From assembly GCA_012719855.1 (NCBI GenBank), contig JAAXZN010000015.1:1-64000 (forward strand): 64,000 bases of DNA. The letters are read 5' to 3'. Source of the stretch: Serratia liquefaciens. Its GTDB lineage: Bacteria; Pseudomonadota; Gammaproteobacteria; Enterobacterales; Enterobacteriaceae. This document shows, one piece after another, positions 56,767-64,000 of the stretch (positions within the stretch are counted from its first letter, which is position 1; the number at the start of each line of letters is the position of its first letter). Below the pieces are notes generated by a model. It was not told the origin of the DNA. It saw only the letters and a program-made list of their open reading frames with translations, and made no database searches. The translations under genes and the position numbers were made by a program.

Positions 56767-57711
56767 TCAGCCGGCGGTAAACCCTTCTGTAAAGGCACCA
56801 CGCAAATAACGGCTGAACTCCGTCACTGCTCGCGATACCTGGGGCGCATAGGGGCGAACCACATAAAGACTGTCGGCAAAAGCGCCTATCGGCCGCCAGG
56901 CCGGCAGTACCTCAATCAATCGACCGTCCGCCAACGCCTGCTGCGCGCTGAAGTCCGGCAGCAAGGCAATACCCAACCCTTCTACCGCCGCATCGCGTAT
57001 CGATTCGCTGTTATTGGTGGCAAAAGGGCCGCTGACCGGCACGCGGATCTTTTCTGCTTTGCCCTGCTGCGCGTGTTTAACCACGAAGCTCCAGCCCGGT
57101 TGTTCGGTGCCGCGGGGGTAGTAAAGGCACTGATGCCGTTGCAGCTCCGCCGGTGACGTCGGCATGCCGTGGCGTTTTACGTAGTCTGCCGACGCCACCG
57201 CCAGGGTTTCGGTTGAGCACAACCGCCAGGCGACATGGGTGTCGGGCAGGCTGTCACTGTGACGGATCGCCAAATCAAAACCCTCGGTAGCCAGGGATAC
57301 CAGCCGATCCGAAACCTCAAGCTGCACCCGCACCTCAGGATTAGCGCGGAGAAAGCCGGTAATGCGCGGCACCAGTTGCTGGCGGGCAAAAGCCACCGGC
57401 GCCGTGACCCGCACCGAACCGCGCAGCGGCCCGGCAGAATCGCAAATGCCGGAAAAGCTCTGCTTAATCTGCTCGAAAGGCTGGCGCAGCTCCTCGACCA
57501 GCCTCAATCCGGCCTCGGTCAGCCTAACGCTGCGGGTGGTCCGCTGTACCAACGGCACCCCGGCCAGCATTTCAATCTCTTTGATTTTTTGGCTCATGGC
57601 CGCTTTGCTGACGTCCAACCGCTCCGCCGCCCGGGTATAACTGCCCTGCTCGGCCAACACGGTAAGCCAATGCAAATGGGTCCACAGGGTTTCTATTTTG
57701 GGATTTTTCAT
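56767..57711 (-). CDS. LysR-type transcriptional regulator
   Basis: 314 residues. HTH: LHWLTVLAEQGSYTRAAERL, then DVSKAAMSQKIKEIEMLAG, followed by QRTTRSVRLTEAG. Divergent from the tautomerase gene at 57860, with 148 bp between them, so that gene is its likely target. Effector unknown. Confidence 0.9.
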   Translation of the reverse strand: MKNPKIETLWTHLHWLTVLAEQGSYTRAAERLDVSKAAMSQKIKEIEMLAGVPLVQRTTRSVRLTEAGLRLVEELRQPFEQIKQSFSGICDSAGPLRGSVRVTAPVAFARQQLVPRITGFLRANPEVRVQLEVSDRLVSLATEGFDLAIRHSDSLPDTHVAWRLCSTETLAVASADYVKRHGMPTSPAELQRHQCLYYPRGTEQPGWSFVVKHAQQGKAEKIRVPVSGPFATNNSESIRDAAVEGLGIALLPDFSAQQALADGRLIEVLPAWRPIGAFADSLYVVRPYAPQVSRAVTEFSRYLRGAFTEGFTAG

Positions 57712-57859
57712 CGTCGACTGTTCATTTATATAAACAATGAGTTCAAGTATAGCGCTTCTTCCCGTTCCGGTGCTTGGCTAAGATACATGCTCAAAGGCGA
57801 TGTCAAAACGCTGCCCTGCGCACAGAAAAAACCATTAACTCACTGACAGGATTATTACT

Positions 57860-58249
57860 ATGCCATTAGTTATCTTTGATGTAATCGAAGGCCGCAGCGA
57901 CGCCGAACTGCAACAATTGCTTGATGCAGCCCACCGTGCCGTCCTCAGCGCCTTTGAGGTTCCCACTCGCGATCGCTACCATATTGTTCATGAAAACAAG
58001 GCTAAGCACATGGTGATTGAAGATACCGGCCTTAACCTGACCCGTACCCGAGATCTGGTGGTGGTTCGGGTGATTACCAGCCCGCGAGCCGAAGAGCAAA
58101 AACAACGGTTTTATGCCGAGCTTTGCCGTGAGCTGAAAGAAAGCTGCGGGATTGAAGGCGATGACTTAATGGTGTCCATTACCACCAACAGCAAGGGTGA
58201 CTGGAGCTTCGGCAAGGGCGTGGCACAATACCTGACTGGCGATCTTTAA
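57860..58249 (+). CDS. Tautomerase-superfamily protein
   Basis: 129 residues starting MPLVIFDVIEG; after Met removal the N-terminal Pro would be the catalytic base of this superfamily (4-oxalocrotonate tautomerase/MIF fold). HIVHENKAKHMVIEDTGLNL and LTRTRDLVVVRVITSP resemble the group of double-motif tautomerases that follow LysR regulators. Substrate unknown. Control by the divergent LysR protein is likely. Confidence 0.85.
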   Translation: MPLVIFDVIEGRSDAELQQLLDAAHRAVLSAFEVPTRDRYHIVHENKAKHMVIEDTGLNLTRTRDLVVVRVITSPRAEEQKQRFYAELCRELKESCGIEGDDLMVSITTNSKGDWSFGKGVAQYLTGDL

Positions 58250-58291
58250 CTTCCGAGCCCCAGGCCTGGGCTATCACCTGGGGCAATACTT

Positions 58292-60058
58292 TCAGGACTG
58301 CTGCTCTTCGCTATATTGGTTTTGCCACATTGCAGCATAGCGGCCGCTGGCAGCCAGCAAGGCGTCATGCCGCCCACGCTCAACGATCTCACCGGCCTCC
58401 AGCACGATGATTTCATCGGCATCCACCACCGTCGACAGACGGTGCGCGATCACCAATGTGGTATGGTCGCGGCTCACCTCACGCAGATGCGCCTGAATTT
58501 CGCGCTCGGTCTGGGTATCCAGAGCACTGGTTGCCTCGTCGAACACCAGGATCGCCGGATTTTTCAGGATAGTGCGAGCAATCGCCACCCGTTGCTTTTC
58601 CCCACCCGACAGCTTGAGCCCGCGCTCGCCCACCCGTGTTTCATACCCGTCGGGCAGGCTGATGATAAACTCGTGAATATGCGCCAGCCGAGCCGCGCGC
58701 TCGATCTCTTCCTGACTCGAACCGGTTTTGCCGTAACCGATGTTGTAGCCCAACGTATCGTTGAACAACACGGTGTCCTGCGGCACGATGCCGATGGCCG
58801 CGCGCAGGCTGGCCTGCTTCAGGCCGCGGATATCCTGGCCGTCAATCGAGACGGCGCCGCCGTTCACGTCGTAGAAACGAAACAGCAGCCGGGATAGCGT
58901 GGATTTACCGGCCCCCGAAGCGCCGACGACTGCCACCGTGTTGCCGGCCGGGATGGTGAAACTGACGTTTTTCAGGATCGGCCGACGCTCATCATAGCCA
59001 AAGCTGACCGAGTCAAAACTCACCTCACCTGCGCGCAATTGCAACGCTGTCGCATCTGGCCTGTCGACAATTTCCTGCTCTTCCTGCAGCAGATCGAACA
59101 TGTTCTCCATGTCGATCAGCGCCTGCCTGACTTCGGCATAAATGAACCCGAAGAAATTCAGCGGCTGATAAAGCTGCAGCAGATAGGCATTCACCAACAC
59201 AAAGTCACCGACCGTCATCCGCCCCTGCACAATGCCCTGCGCTGCCATCGCCATCATCACGATCAATCCGATGGAAATAATGGCCGTTTGTCCGAGGTTG
59301 ATGGCAGTAAAACTGAACTGGTTTTTGATGGCGGCATATTCATACAGGCGGCGCGACATATTGAACCGGTCAGCCTCAAAATCCTCGTTACCGAAGTATT
59401 TGACCGTCTCGTAATTCAGCAAGCTGTCGAGCGATTTGCTGTTGGTATCGGCGTTGGCCCGGTTGAGCTCACGCCTGAAACGGGTTCGCCAACTGACGGC
59501 CATCACGGTGAACAGGATATAACAGCCCACCGTCACCAAAATCGCCAGCGCAAACCAACCGTTTAACAAGTGCCACATGATCACCGAAACCAGGGTGATT
59601 TCAAACAGGATGGGGAAAATGGAGAACAGCAGCCGCGAAAGCACCGTCGCCACTGCCTGAGTGCCGCGTTCGATCGACAGCGACAGCCCGCCGGTCTGCC
59701 GTTCCAGGTGAAAACGCAGGCTCAGCGCATGCAACTGTCTAAATACGCGCAATCCCAGCAACCGGGTCGCATTCTGGCTAACGTGCACGAACATCACGTT
59801 ACGCAACTCTTCAAATAACGCGCCCCCGACGCGCGCCACACCATAGGCCAGGATCAAGCCAATGGGGATCGCCAGCATTTGGGCGGTTTCGCCGCTCAAG
59901 GCATCAACCATGGCTTTATAAGCCAGCGGCACCAGCGTGATACTGACCTTGGAAACCACCATAAAAACAAAGGCGATCACCAGGTAATAACGCAGCCTGG
60001 GGTTCTCTTTAGGCCACAGGTAGGGCAGCAGAAACTTCAATAAGCGGGAACGGTCCAT
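58292..60058 (-). CDS. Atm1/HMT1-type ABC exporter (ABCB family)
   Basis: 588 residues: six membrane helices (about 25-300), then an ATPase with Walker A VVGASGAGKSTLSRLLFRFY, Q-loop IGIVPQDTVLFNDT, signature LSGGEKQRVAIART, Walker B ILVFDEATSALD and switch IAHRLSTV. The NIGYG and GERGLKLSGGEKQR forms match the Atm1 group, which exports glutathione-metal or sulfur compounds. A homodimer is expected. Convergent with the tautomerase gene (42 bp apart). The 277-bp gap upstream (60059-60335) shows nothing that I can assign. Confidence 0.9.
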   Translation of the reverse strand: MDRSRLLKFLLPYLWPKENPRLRYYLVIAFVFMVVSKVSITLVPLAYKAMVDALSGETAQMLAIPIGLILAYGVARVGGALFEELRNVMFVHVSQNATRLLGLRVFRQLHALSLRFHLERQTGGLSLSIERGTQAVATVLSRLLFSIFPILFEITLVSVIMWHLLNGWFALAILVTVGCYILFTVMAVSWRTRFRRELNRANADTNSKSLDSLLNYETVKYFGNEDFEADRFNMSRRLYEYAAIKNQFSFTAINLGQTAIISIGLIVMMAMAAQGIVQGRMTVGDFVLVNAYLLQLYQPLNFFGFIYAEVRQALIDMENMFDLLQEEQEIVDRPDATALQLRAGEVSFDSVSFGYDERRPILKNVSFTIPAGNTVAVVGASGAGKSTLSRLLFRFYDVNGGAVSIDGQDIRGLKQASLRAAIGIVPQDTVLFNDTLGYNIGYGKTGSSQEEIERAARLAHIHEFIISLPDGYETRVGERGLKLSGGEKQRVAIARTILKNPAILVFDEATSALDTQTEREIQAHLREVSRDHTTLVIAHRLSTVVDADEIIVLEAGEIVERGRHDALLAASGRYAAMWQNQYSEEQQS

Positions 60059-60335
60059 ATCAGATATCTATTGTCTCAGTCAGCAGAGCGGCGTGGTTTT
60101 TTATATTCTGGCACGTATGCCATGAAAAACCTTCGGTAATTCGCTCTTTTACCTCCTGGCAGTCTGGACAGCAGTGGTTACCCCCAGCAAGCAACGGCGT
60201 GGCTTTTACACCCTTGTTTTACTCATGAGCGGGCCGGTGAAACGCCCGTAACTGACCTGATTCACAGCCCGAATGATCGAAAGCACAAGACAAGGGCCCC
60301 ATGGCATTGAACTGCCCTGGAAGCCCACACGGATT

Positions 60336-61013
60336 TTATTTCTGAGAGTCCAACGTCTCGTGATGAGTGATGACGTCCTGAGCCTTATTGTAACTCTCGA
60401 TAAGTAATTGATAGGATGGGAAAATCAAGGTGTAAACCTCGGCCCACTGCGCTGCATCTTCTCGATTCCACGTTTGTTGAATTTCTGATGCCACGGCCCC
60501 GGTATCCATCGGTACCGCACCGGCCTGAACCACCCGGGCCAGCGTAATTTCTTGCGCCATTTTTGAGTAGGTGCCGGACGCATCAACCACGACAAACACC
60601 TGATAACCATCGGCAATCGCGCTAATGGCCGGGAATGCCATACAAACGCTGGTAATAGTGCCGGCAATAATCAGCTGCTTTTTCCCGGTGGCCTTTACCG
60701 CCTGTACGAAATCAGCATTGTCCCAGGCATTAATCTGCCCGGTGCGTGCCACATATTGCGCATGCGGTGCGTTTGCATGGATTTCTGGGATCAGTGGCCC
60801 GTTTGGCCCCTGTGGCACCGAAGCCGTGGTAATGACCGGCATATTGGCCAGGGTGGCAATCTTGGCCAGTGCTGTCGCATGGCGACGCAGATCGGGCATC
60901 GGCATATCGCCGATGGTTTGAAATAAACCGCTTTGATGATCAATTAACAACATCACGGCATCGGTCGGATTAATCACCGGACGCTGGTTATTAAAATTGG
61001 CTGGAACGCTCAT
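60336..61013 (-). CDS. Isochorismatase-family cysteine hydrolase
   Basis: 225 residues. The isochorismatase-like triad is visible: Asp25 in MLLIDHQSGL, a Lys/segment near TGKKQLIIAG, and nucleophile Cys124 in ITSVCMAFP. It is a paralogue of the YcaC protein just upstream (both have RTGQINAWDN/RPGNINAWDN and VKATGKKQL), but with a longer C-terminus (HHETLDSQK). Substrate unknown. It follows ycaC by 46 bases, so they may share a transcript. Confidence 0.87.
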   Translation of the reverse strand: MSVPANFNNQRPVINPTDAVMLLIDHQSGLFQTIGDMPMPDLRRHATALAKIATLANMPVITTASVPQGPNGPLIPEIHANAPHAQYVARTGQINAWDNADFVQAVKATGKKQLIIAGTITSVCMAFPAISAIADGYQVFVVVDASGTYSKMAQEITLARVVQAGAVPMDTGAVASEIQQTWNREDAAQWAEVYTLIFPSYQLLIESYNKAQDVITHHETLDSQK

Positions 61014-61059
61014 AGATCCTCACTTAATCATCCTGAAACGTCTAGTGGTCGGAGAGTGG

Positions 61060-61686
61060 CTACTTTCCTGAGGTCAAAAGGCTAAAACTGGTCATTAAGT
61101 TCCGGTAATCGGGAATATGATTGGAGAACAAAGCCCCCAGCCCTTCAATGTCGTTGCGCCAGTCGCGGTGAAGCTCGCAGGCTGCGCCGAACCCACTCAG
61201 CAGTTGAGCACCCGCACTTGACATGCGATCCCAGGCTGCATCACGCGTGATTGGATTAAAGGTTCCGGAGGCGTCAGTGATCACAAACACTTCATACCCC
61301 TCTTCTAACGCCGATAACGCAGGGAATGCCACGCAAACCTCGGTCACCACCCCGGCAATGATTAACTGCTTGCGGCCGGTTGCCTTTACTGCTTTGACAA
61401 AATCATCGTTATCCCAGGCGTTGATATTGCCTGGGCGCGCGATATAGGGTGCATTGGGGAAGGTTTGTTTCAACTCAGGAACCAAAGGACCGTTAGGGCC
61501 ATTTTCAAAGCTGGTGGTTAACACCGTGGGCAAGTTGAAATACTTGGCTAAATCCGCCAAGGCTAACACGTTGTTTTTAAATTTATCCGGGTCCTGATCC
61601 CGCACTAAAGATAATAATCCGGTCTGATGATCAACTAACAGTACCGCAGCCTGTTCCTTATCCAACCTATTGTATTTAAAAGTCAT
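61060..61686 (-). CDS. ycaC: YcaC-like isochorismatase-family hydrolase
   Basis: 208 residues, near-identical in layout to E. coli YcaC (same length): Asp19 in LLVDHQTGL and nucleophile Cys118 in VVTEVCVAFPALSALEEGYE, ending NHIPDYRNLMTSF. E. coli YcaC forms an octamer; its substrate is unsettled. First gene of the pair, divergent from an AT-rich LysR gene with a 161-bp gap. Confidence 0.93.
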   Translation of the reverse strand: MTFKYNRLDKEQAAVLLVDHQTGLLSLVRDQDPDKFKNNVLALADLAKYFNLPTVLTTSFENGPNGPLVPELKQTFPNAPYIARPGNINAWDNDDFVKAVKATGRKQLIIAGVVTEVCVAFPALSALEEGYEVFVITDASGTFNPITRDAAWDRMSSAGAQLLSGFGAACELHRDWRNDIEGLGALFSNHIPDYRNLMTSFSLLTSGK

Positions 61687-61847
61687 TTACAATTCCTTTT
61701 ATCATCAATTTCCGATTGTTAGCGGCCTACCATCGATATAGCATCCGTCAATGAATGAAGGCGTCATATTTAACCTAGCAATGAATCAAACCGGCAAACA
61801 GTTCGATTATTGGAAATCAGTGTTTCACCAATGGGAAGGTAGTATTT

Positions 61848-62744
61848 ATGATAGATTTCAATGAAATGTTTATGTTTGCCAAGGTCATTGAATGCGGTGG
61901 TTTTCTTGCCGCAAGTAAGAAATTTGGTATACCTAAGTCCACGCTCTCCAGAAAAATATCCGCACTTGAGCAACGCCTTAATGTCAGGCTGATACAACGA
62001 TCAACCCGAAACATCATGATCACCGAAATAGGAAAAGAATATTACCAACATTGTGTGCAAATGATCGCCGCAGCAGAAAAAGCCGAAAGCCTGATCAATA
62101 ACAAAAGCGATCAACCCACGGGTAAAATAAGAATGACTTGCCCCAACATTCTTATGGATCTCGGTCTGTCAAAAACCTTGGCGAGATTTATGCTGAAATA
62201 CCCTGACGTGTTACTTCATGTGAAAATATTTAATCGTGACGTGGATATCATTGCAGAAGGGTACGACATTTCATTTCAATGTATGGGGAAAGGATCCAAA
62301 AGCAGCAACCTGGTCATGCGGCGAATTGCCTCTGTTTCCCCCTCTTTTATGCTGAATCCCTCAGGCCGGGTTAAGCCAAACCAAATAAAAAAACCGACAG
62401 ACCTGTACGGAATGCCCACCGTTGGCTGGTTGTCCTCCCACCTTCAATCGGCATGGACATTCAGTAAAGAAGGCAGGGAAGTCAAGATAAGCAACGAATC
62501 CTGCCTGGTTTGCGACGACATCAGATTAATCAAAGAGGCCATCCTCAGCGGAAGAGGTATCGGCTGCCTGCCACTGGAGCTGGTCCGTCAGGAAATGCTC
62601 GATGGCACCCTGACAACGCTGCTGAATGATTGGCAGTTGGAACCGCGAAAAATTGTCGCGCTTTATCCGTCACGTCAGGGGCTGCCGCCCGCCGTCAGGG
62701 CATTGATTGATTTTATCGTCGAGGATTTTTCGCTGGGAGTGTGA
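61848..62744 (+). CDS. LysR-type regulator, AT-rich, divergent from ycaC
   Basis: 298 residues starting MIDFNEMFMFAKVIECGGFL, HTH with FGIPKSTLSRKISALEQRLN and QRSTRNIMITEIG. The effector domain follows from residue 90. Codons such as AAA, ATA and AAT are frequent, so base use is more AT-rich than in flanking genes and hints at transfer. Likely regulator of the two isochorismatase-family genes on the other strand. The next gene, hdeD, starts 128 bases downstream. Confidence 0.88.
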   Translation: MIDFNEMFMFAKVIECGGFLAASKKFGIPKSTLSRKISALEQRLNVRLIQRSTRNIMITEIGKEYYQHCVQMIAAAEKAESLINNKSDQPTGKIRMTCPNILMDLGLSKTLARFMLKYPDVLLHVKIFNRDVDIIAEGYDISFQCMGKGSKSSNLVMRRIASVSPSFMLNPSGRVKPNQIKKPTDLYGMPTVGWLSSHLQSAWTFSKEGREVKISNESCLVCDDIRLIKEAILSGRGIGCLPLELVRQEMLDGTLTTLLNDWQLEPRKIVALYPSRQGLPPAVRALIDFIVEDFSLGV

Positions 62745-62872
62745 CGGTTCCAAAAGACTTATCCGATAAGAAACAACGATTACGCACAATTATCCTCCCG
62801 CGTTCGGCGGCAGGTATTATAATTACCAGGGAAAAACAATACAGGATATCCAAACAGTTAAGGAGATGCGTC

Positions 62873-63442
62873 ATGTTAAATATGGGTCCACGTCGCTCGC
62901 TGATTATCGATGAACAAAGCTTAAAGAAACAACGTACCCCGCTGTTAATCATCTCAATATTGCTCTTATTAGGCGGCATTTTTTGCCTGTTCAGCCCCTT
63001 CGCTTCCGGTGCCGCGCTCAGTATGGTCATGGGCATTTTCTTGCTGCTGAGTGGTTTCGGTCTCATTTTCGGCATGTTGGCTAACCGAGTGCAAAATACC
63101 TGGCCGCTGATCGGCGGTATTTTGCTGGGGGTGGCTTATCTTATTATTGGCTACGTGTTTATCACCAACCCGGCGGTAGGCATTTTCGCCATGGCGGTCT
63201 ATCTTGCCGCATTGTTCGCTCTGGGCGGCATTGTTCGACTGATAGCCGGCAATAAGCTCCGTGAAGTCAGCGGCAGCTGGCTGCAATACGTGATTGGTAT
63301 TTTGGATCTGATCATTGCCTGGATGCTGTTCAGTGCCGATCCGATGACCTCCGTCGTGTTGGTCACCACCATTGTCGGTATTGAAATGCTGTTCAGCTCT
63401 TTTGGGCTGTTCCAGGTTGCCCGGCAGCTGAAACGCTCGTGA
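62873..63442 (+). CDS. hdeD: HdeD-family membrane protein
   Basis: 189 residues from ATG 62873, with AAGGAG upstream. Six hydrophobic segments in three pairs (PLLIISILLLLGGIFCLFSP; MVMGIFLLLSGFGLIFGML; LGVAYLIIGYVFI and so on), the HdeD layout. E. coli HdeD gives acid resistance at high density. The neighbouring hdeA and hdeB of the E. coli acid island are not here. Confidence 0.88.
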   Translation: MLNMGPRRSLIIDEQSLKKQRTPLLIISILLLLGGIFCLFSPFASGAALSMVMGIFLLLSGFGLIFGMLANRVQNTWPLIGGILLGVAYLIIGYVFITNPAVGIFAMAVYLAALFALGGIVRLIAGNKLREVSGSWLQYVIGILDLIIAWMLFSADPMTSVVLVTTIVGIEMLFSSFGLFQVARQLKRS

Positions 63443-63448
63443 TCTCAG

Positions 63449-63473
63449 GCGGGGCCACTCGGCTCCGCTTTTC
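63449..63473 (+). terminator. Terminator after hdeD
   Basis: GCGGGGCC (63449-63456), loop ACTC, GGCTCCGC (63461-63468): 8 pairs including one G-U, then TTTT. It starts 7 bases after the stop. Confidence 0.8.
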
Positions 63474-63596
63474 CGTTGCGCTGCCGACAATTACCCCGAT
63501 ACATCGGCGGCCAAGTGCCTTAATATTAATCAGGTTGCACGCAAAACAGGTTCAGTTACTTCCCCTGACGAAAGATTGAAATGAGATGATAACGCT

Positions 63597-64000
63597 ATGG
63601 AATTCAAGGACTATTATACCATTTTAGGGGTCAAACCATCAGATGACCTCAAGGCGATAAAAACCGCCTACCGCCGGCTGGCGCGAAAGTATCATCCAGA
63701 TGTCAGTACGGAAAAAAATGCCGAGGCGCAGTTTAAAGAAGTGGCCGAAGCCTACGAGGTGCTGAAAGACGACGAGCGCCGCGCTGAATATGATCAACTC
63801 CGCCAACATCGCAATGATCCGAACTTCGGCCGCCAAACCCAGCATGCTCACGCAAATGCAAATAATGCCGAAGATTTTTCCGATATCTTTTCCTCCATGT
63901 TCGGCGAACATGCGCGCGGCCAGCGTCAGCGCCAAAGCCGCGCCATGCGTGGGCAAGATATTGAAATGGAAGTGGCCGTATTCCTGGAAGAAACGGTGGC
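63597..64000 (+). CDS. cbpA: Curved DNA-binding protein CbpA (DnaJ co-chaperone), truncated by the window end
   Basis: The frame from ATG 63597 runs to the window end (134 codons) without a stop. It starts [20 protein letters not shown], with the J-domain HPD motif in [10 protein letters not shown] and the rest of the J domain ([20 protein letters not shown]), followed by [14 protein letters not shown] and the start of the substrate domain ([13 protein letters not shown]). E. coli CbpA is a DnaK co-chaperone and nucleoid DNA-binding protein, controlled by CbpM. The C-terminus and cbpM are beyond the window. Confidence 0.95.
   Translation, partial: MEFKDYYTILGVKPSDDLKAIKTAYRRLARKYHPDVSTEKNAEAQFKEVAEAYEVLKDDERRAEYDQLRQHRNDPNFGRQTQHAHANANNAEDFSDIFSSMFGEHARGQRQRQSRAMRGQDIEMEVAVFLEETV

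Noticed and set aside
1-64000. CRISPR arrays, insertion sequences, integrases, tRNA or rRNA genes
   Set aside because: No regularly spaced repeats, transposase or integrase motifs, or tRNA-like cloverleafs were noticed on reading; a short tRNA could still be missed without a covariance search.

Overview
The window reads as chromosome of a Serratia-like enterobacterium. The proteins are close to Escherichia coli ones but clearly not E. coli, and the left half keeps the E. coli gene order around argA-recBCD-thyA-lysA. The genus is inferred from gene content and protein similarity as I recall it; I ran no search.

Left part (1-36300), the conserved backbone. In order: the start of amiC, argA behind tandem ARG boxes, the recombination block recD-recB-ptrA-recC, four prepilin-like genes (ppdC-ygdB-ppdB-ppdA), thyA-lgt-ptsP-rppH, a 696-bp gap with DnaA boxes that sits where E. 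coli has DARS2, then mutH, a TerC-family gene (ygdQ), ygdR, tas, lplT-aas, two tandem small RNAs matching OmrA and OmrB, galR, lysA and lysR. Four insertions break the E. coli order: a BisC-like molybdoenzyme between the Omr RNAs and galR, and a GNAT gene, an AscG-like LacI regulator and a toxin-antitoxin pair between galR and lysA.

Right part (36300-64000), accessory. It is a mosaic of small regulator-plus-target modules: a DHA1-type MFS exporter; a LysR regulator divergent from a secreted metallo-beta-lactamase-fold protein and a DsbA-family protein; a YddA-like ABC transporter; an N-acetylgalactosamine/galactosamine PTS cluster (agaR, agaZ, agaV, agaW, agaE, agaF) that lacks deacetylase, isomerase and catalytic aldolase genes here; a CynX-type MFS; a two-gene small-protein operon (ymiA/yciX-like); a YojI-like ABC exporter whose promoter overlaps a Fur-box-like sequence; a LysR regulator followed by lldP-lldD; a VOC protein; a LysR regulator divergent from a tautomerase; an Atm1-type ABC exporter; two isochorismatase-family hydrolases (one YcaC) divergent from an AT-rich LysR gene; hdeD; and the start of cbpA, cut by the window end.

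The best non-coding observations are the DARS2-like element with a GATC cluster, the OmrA/OmrB pair, the nested palindrome before the toxin gene, the CRP and AgaR-like sites before agaR, the Fur-like box before yojI, and an unassigned structured stretch near 49900-50004. No rRNA, tRNA, CRISPR array, insertion sequence or prophage was seen.
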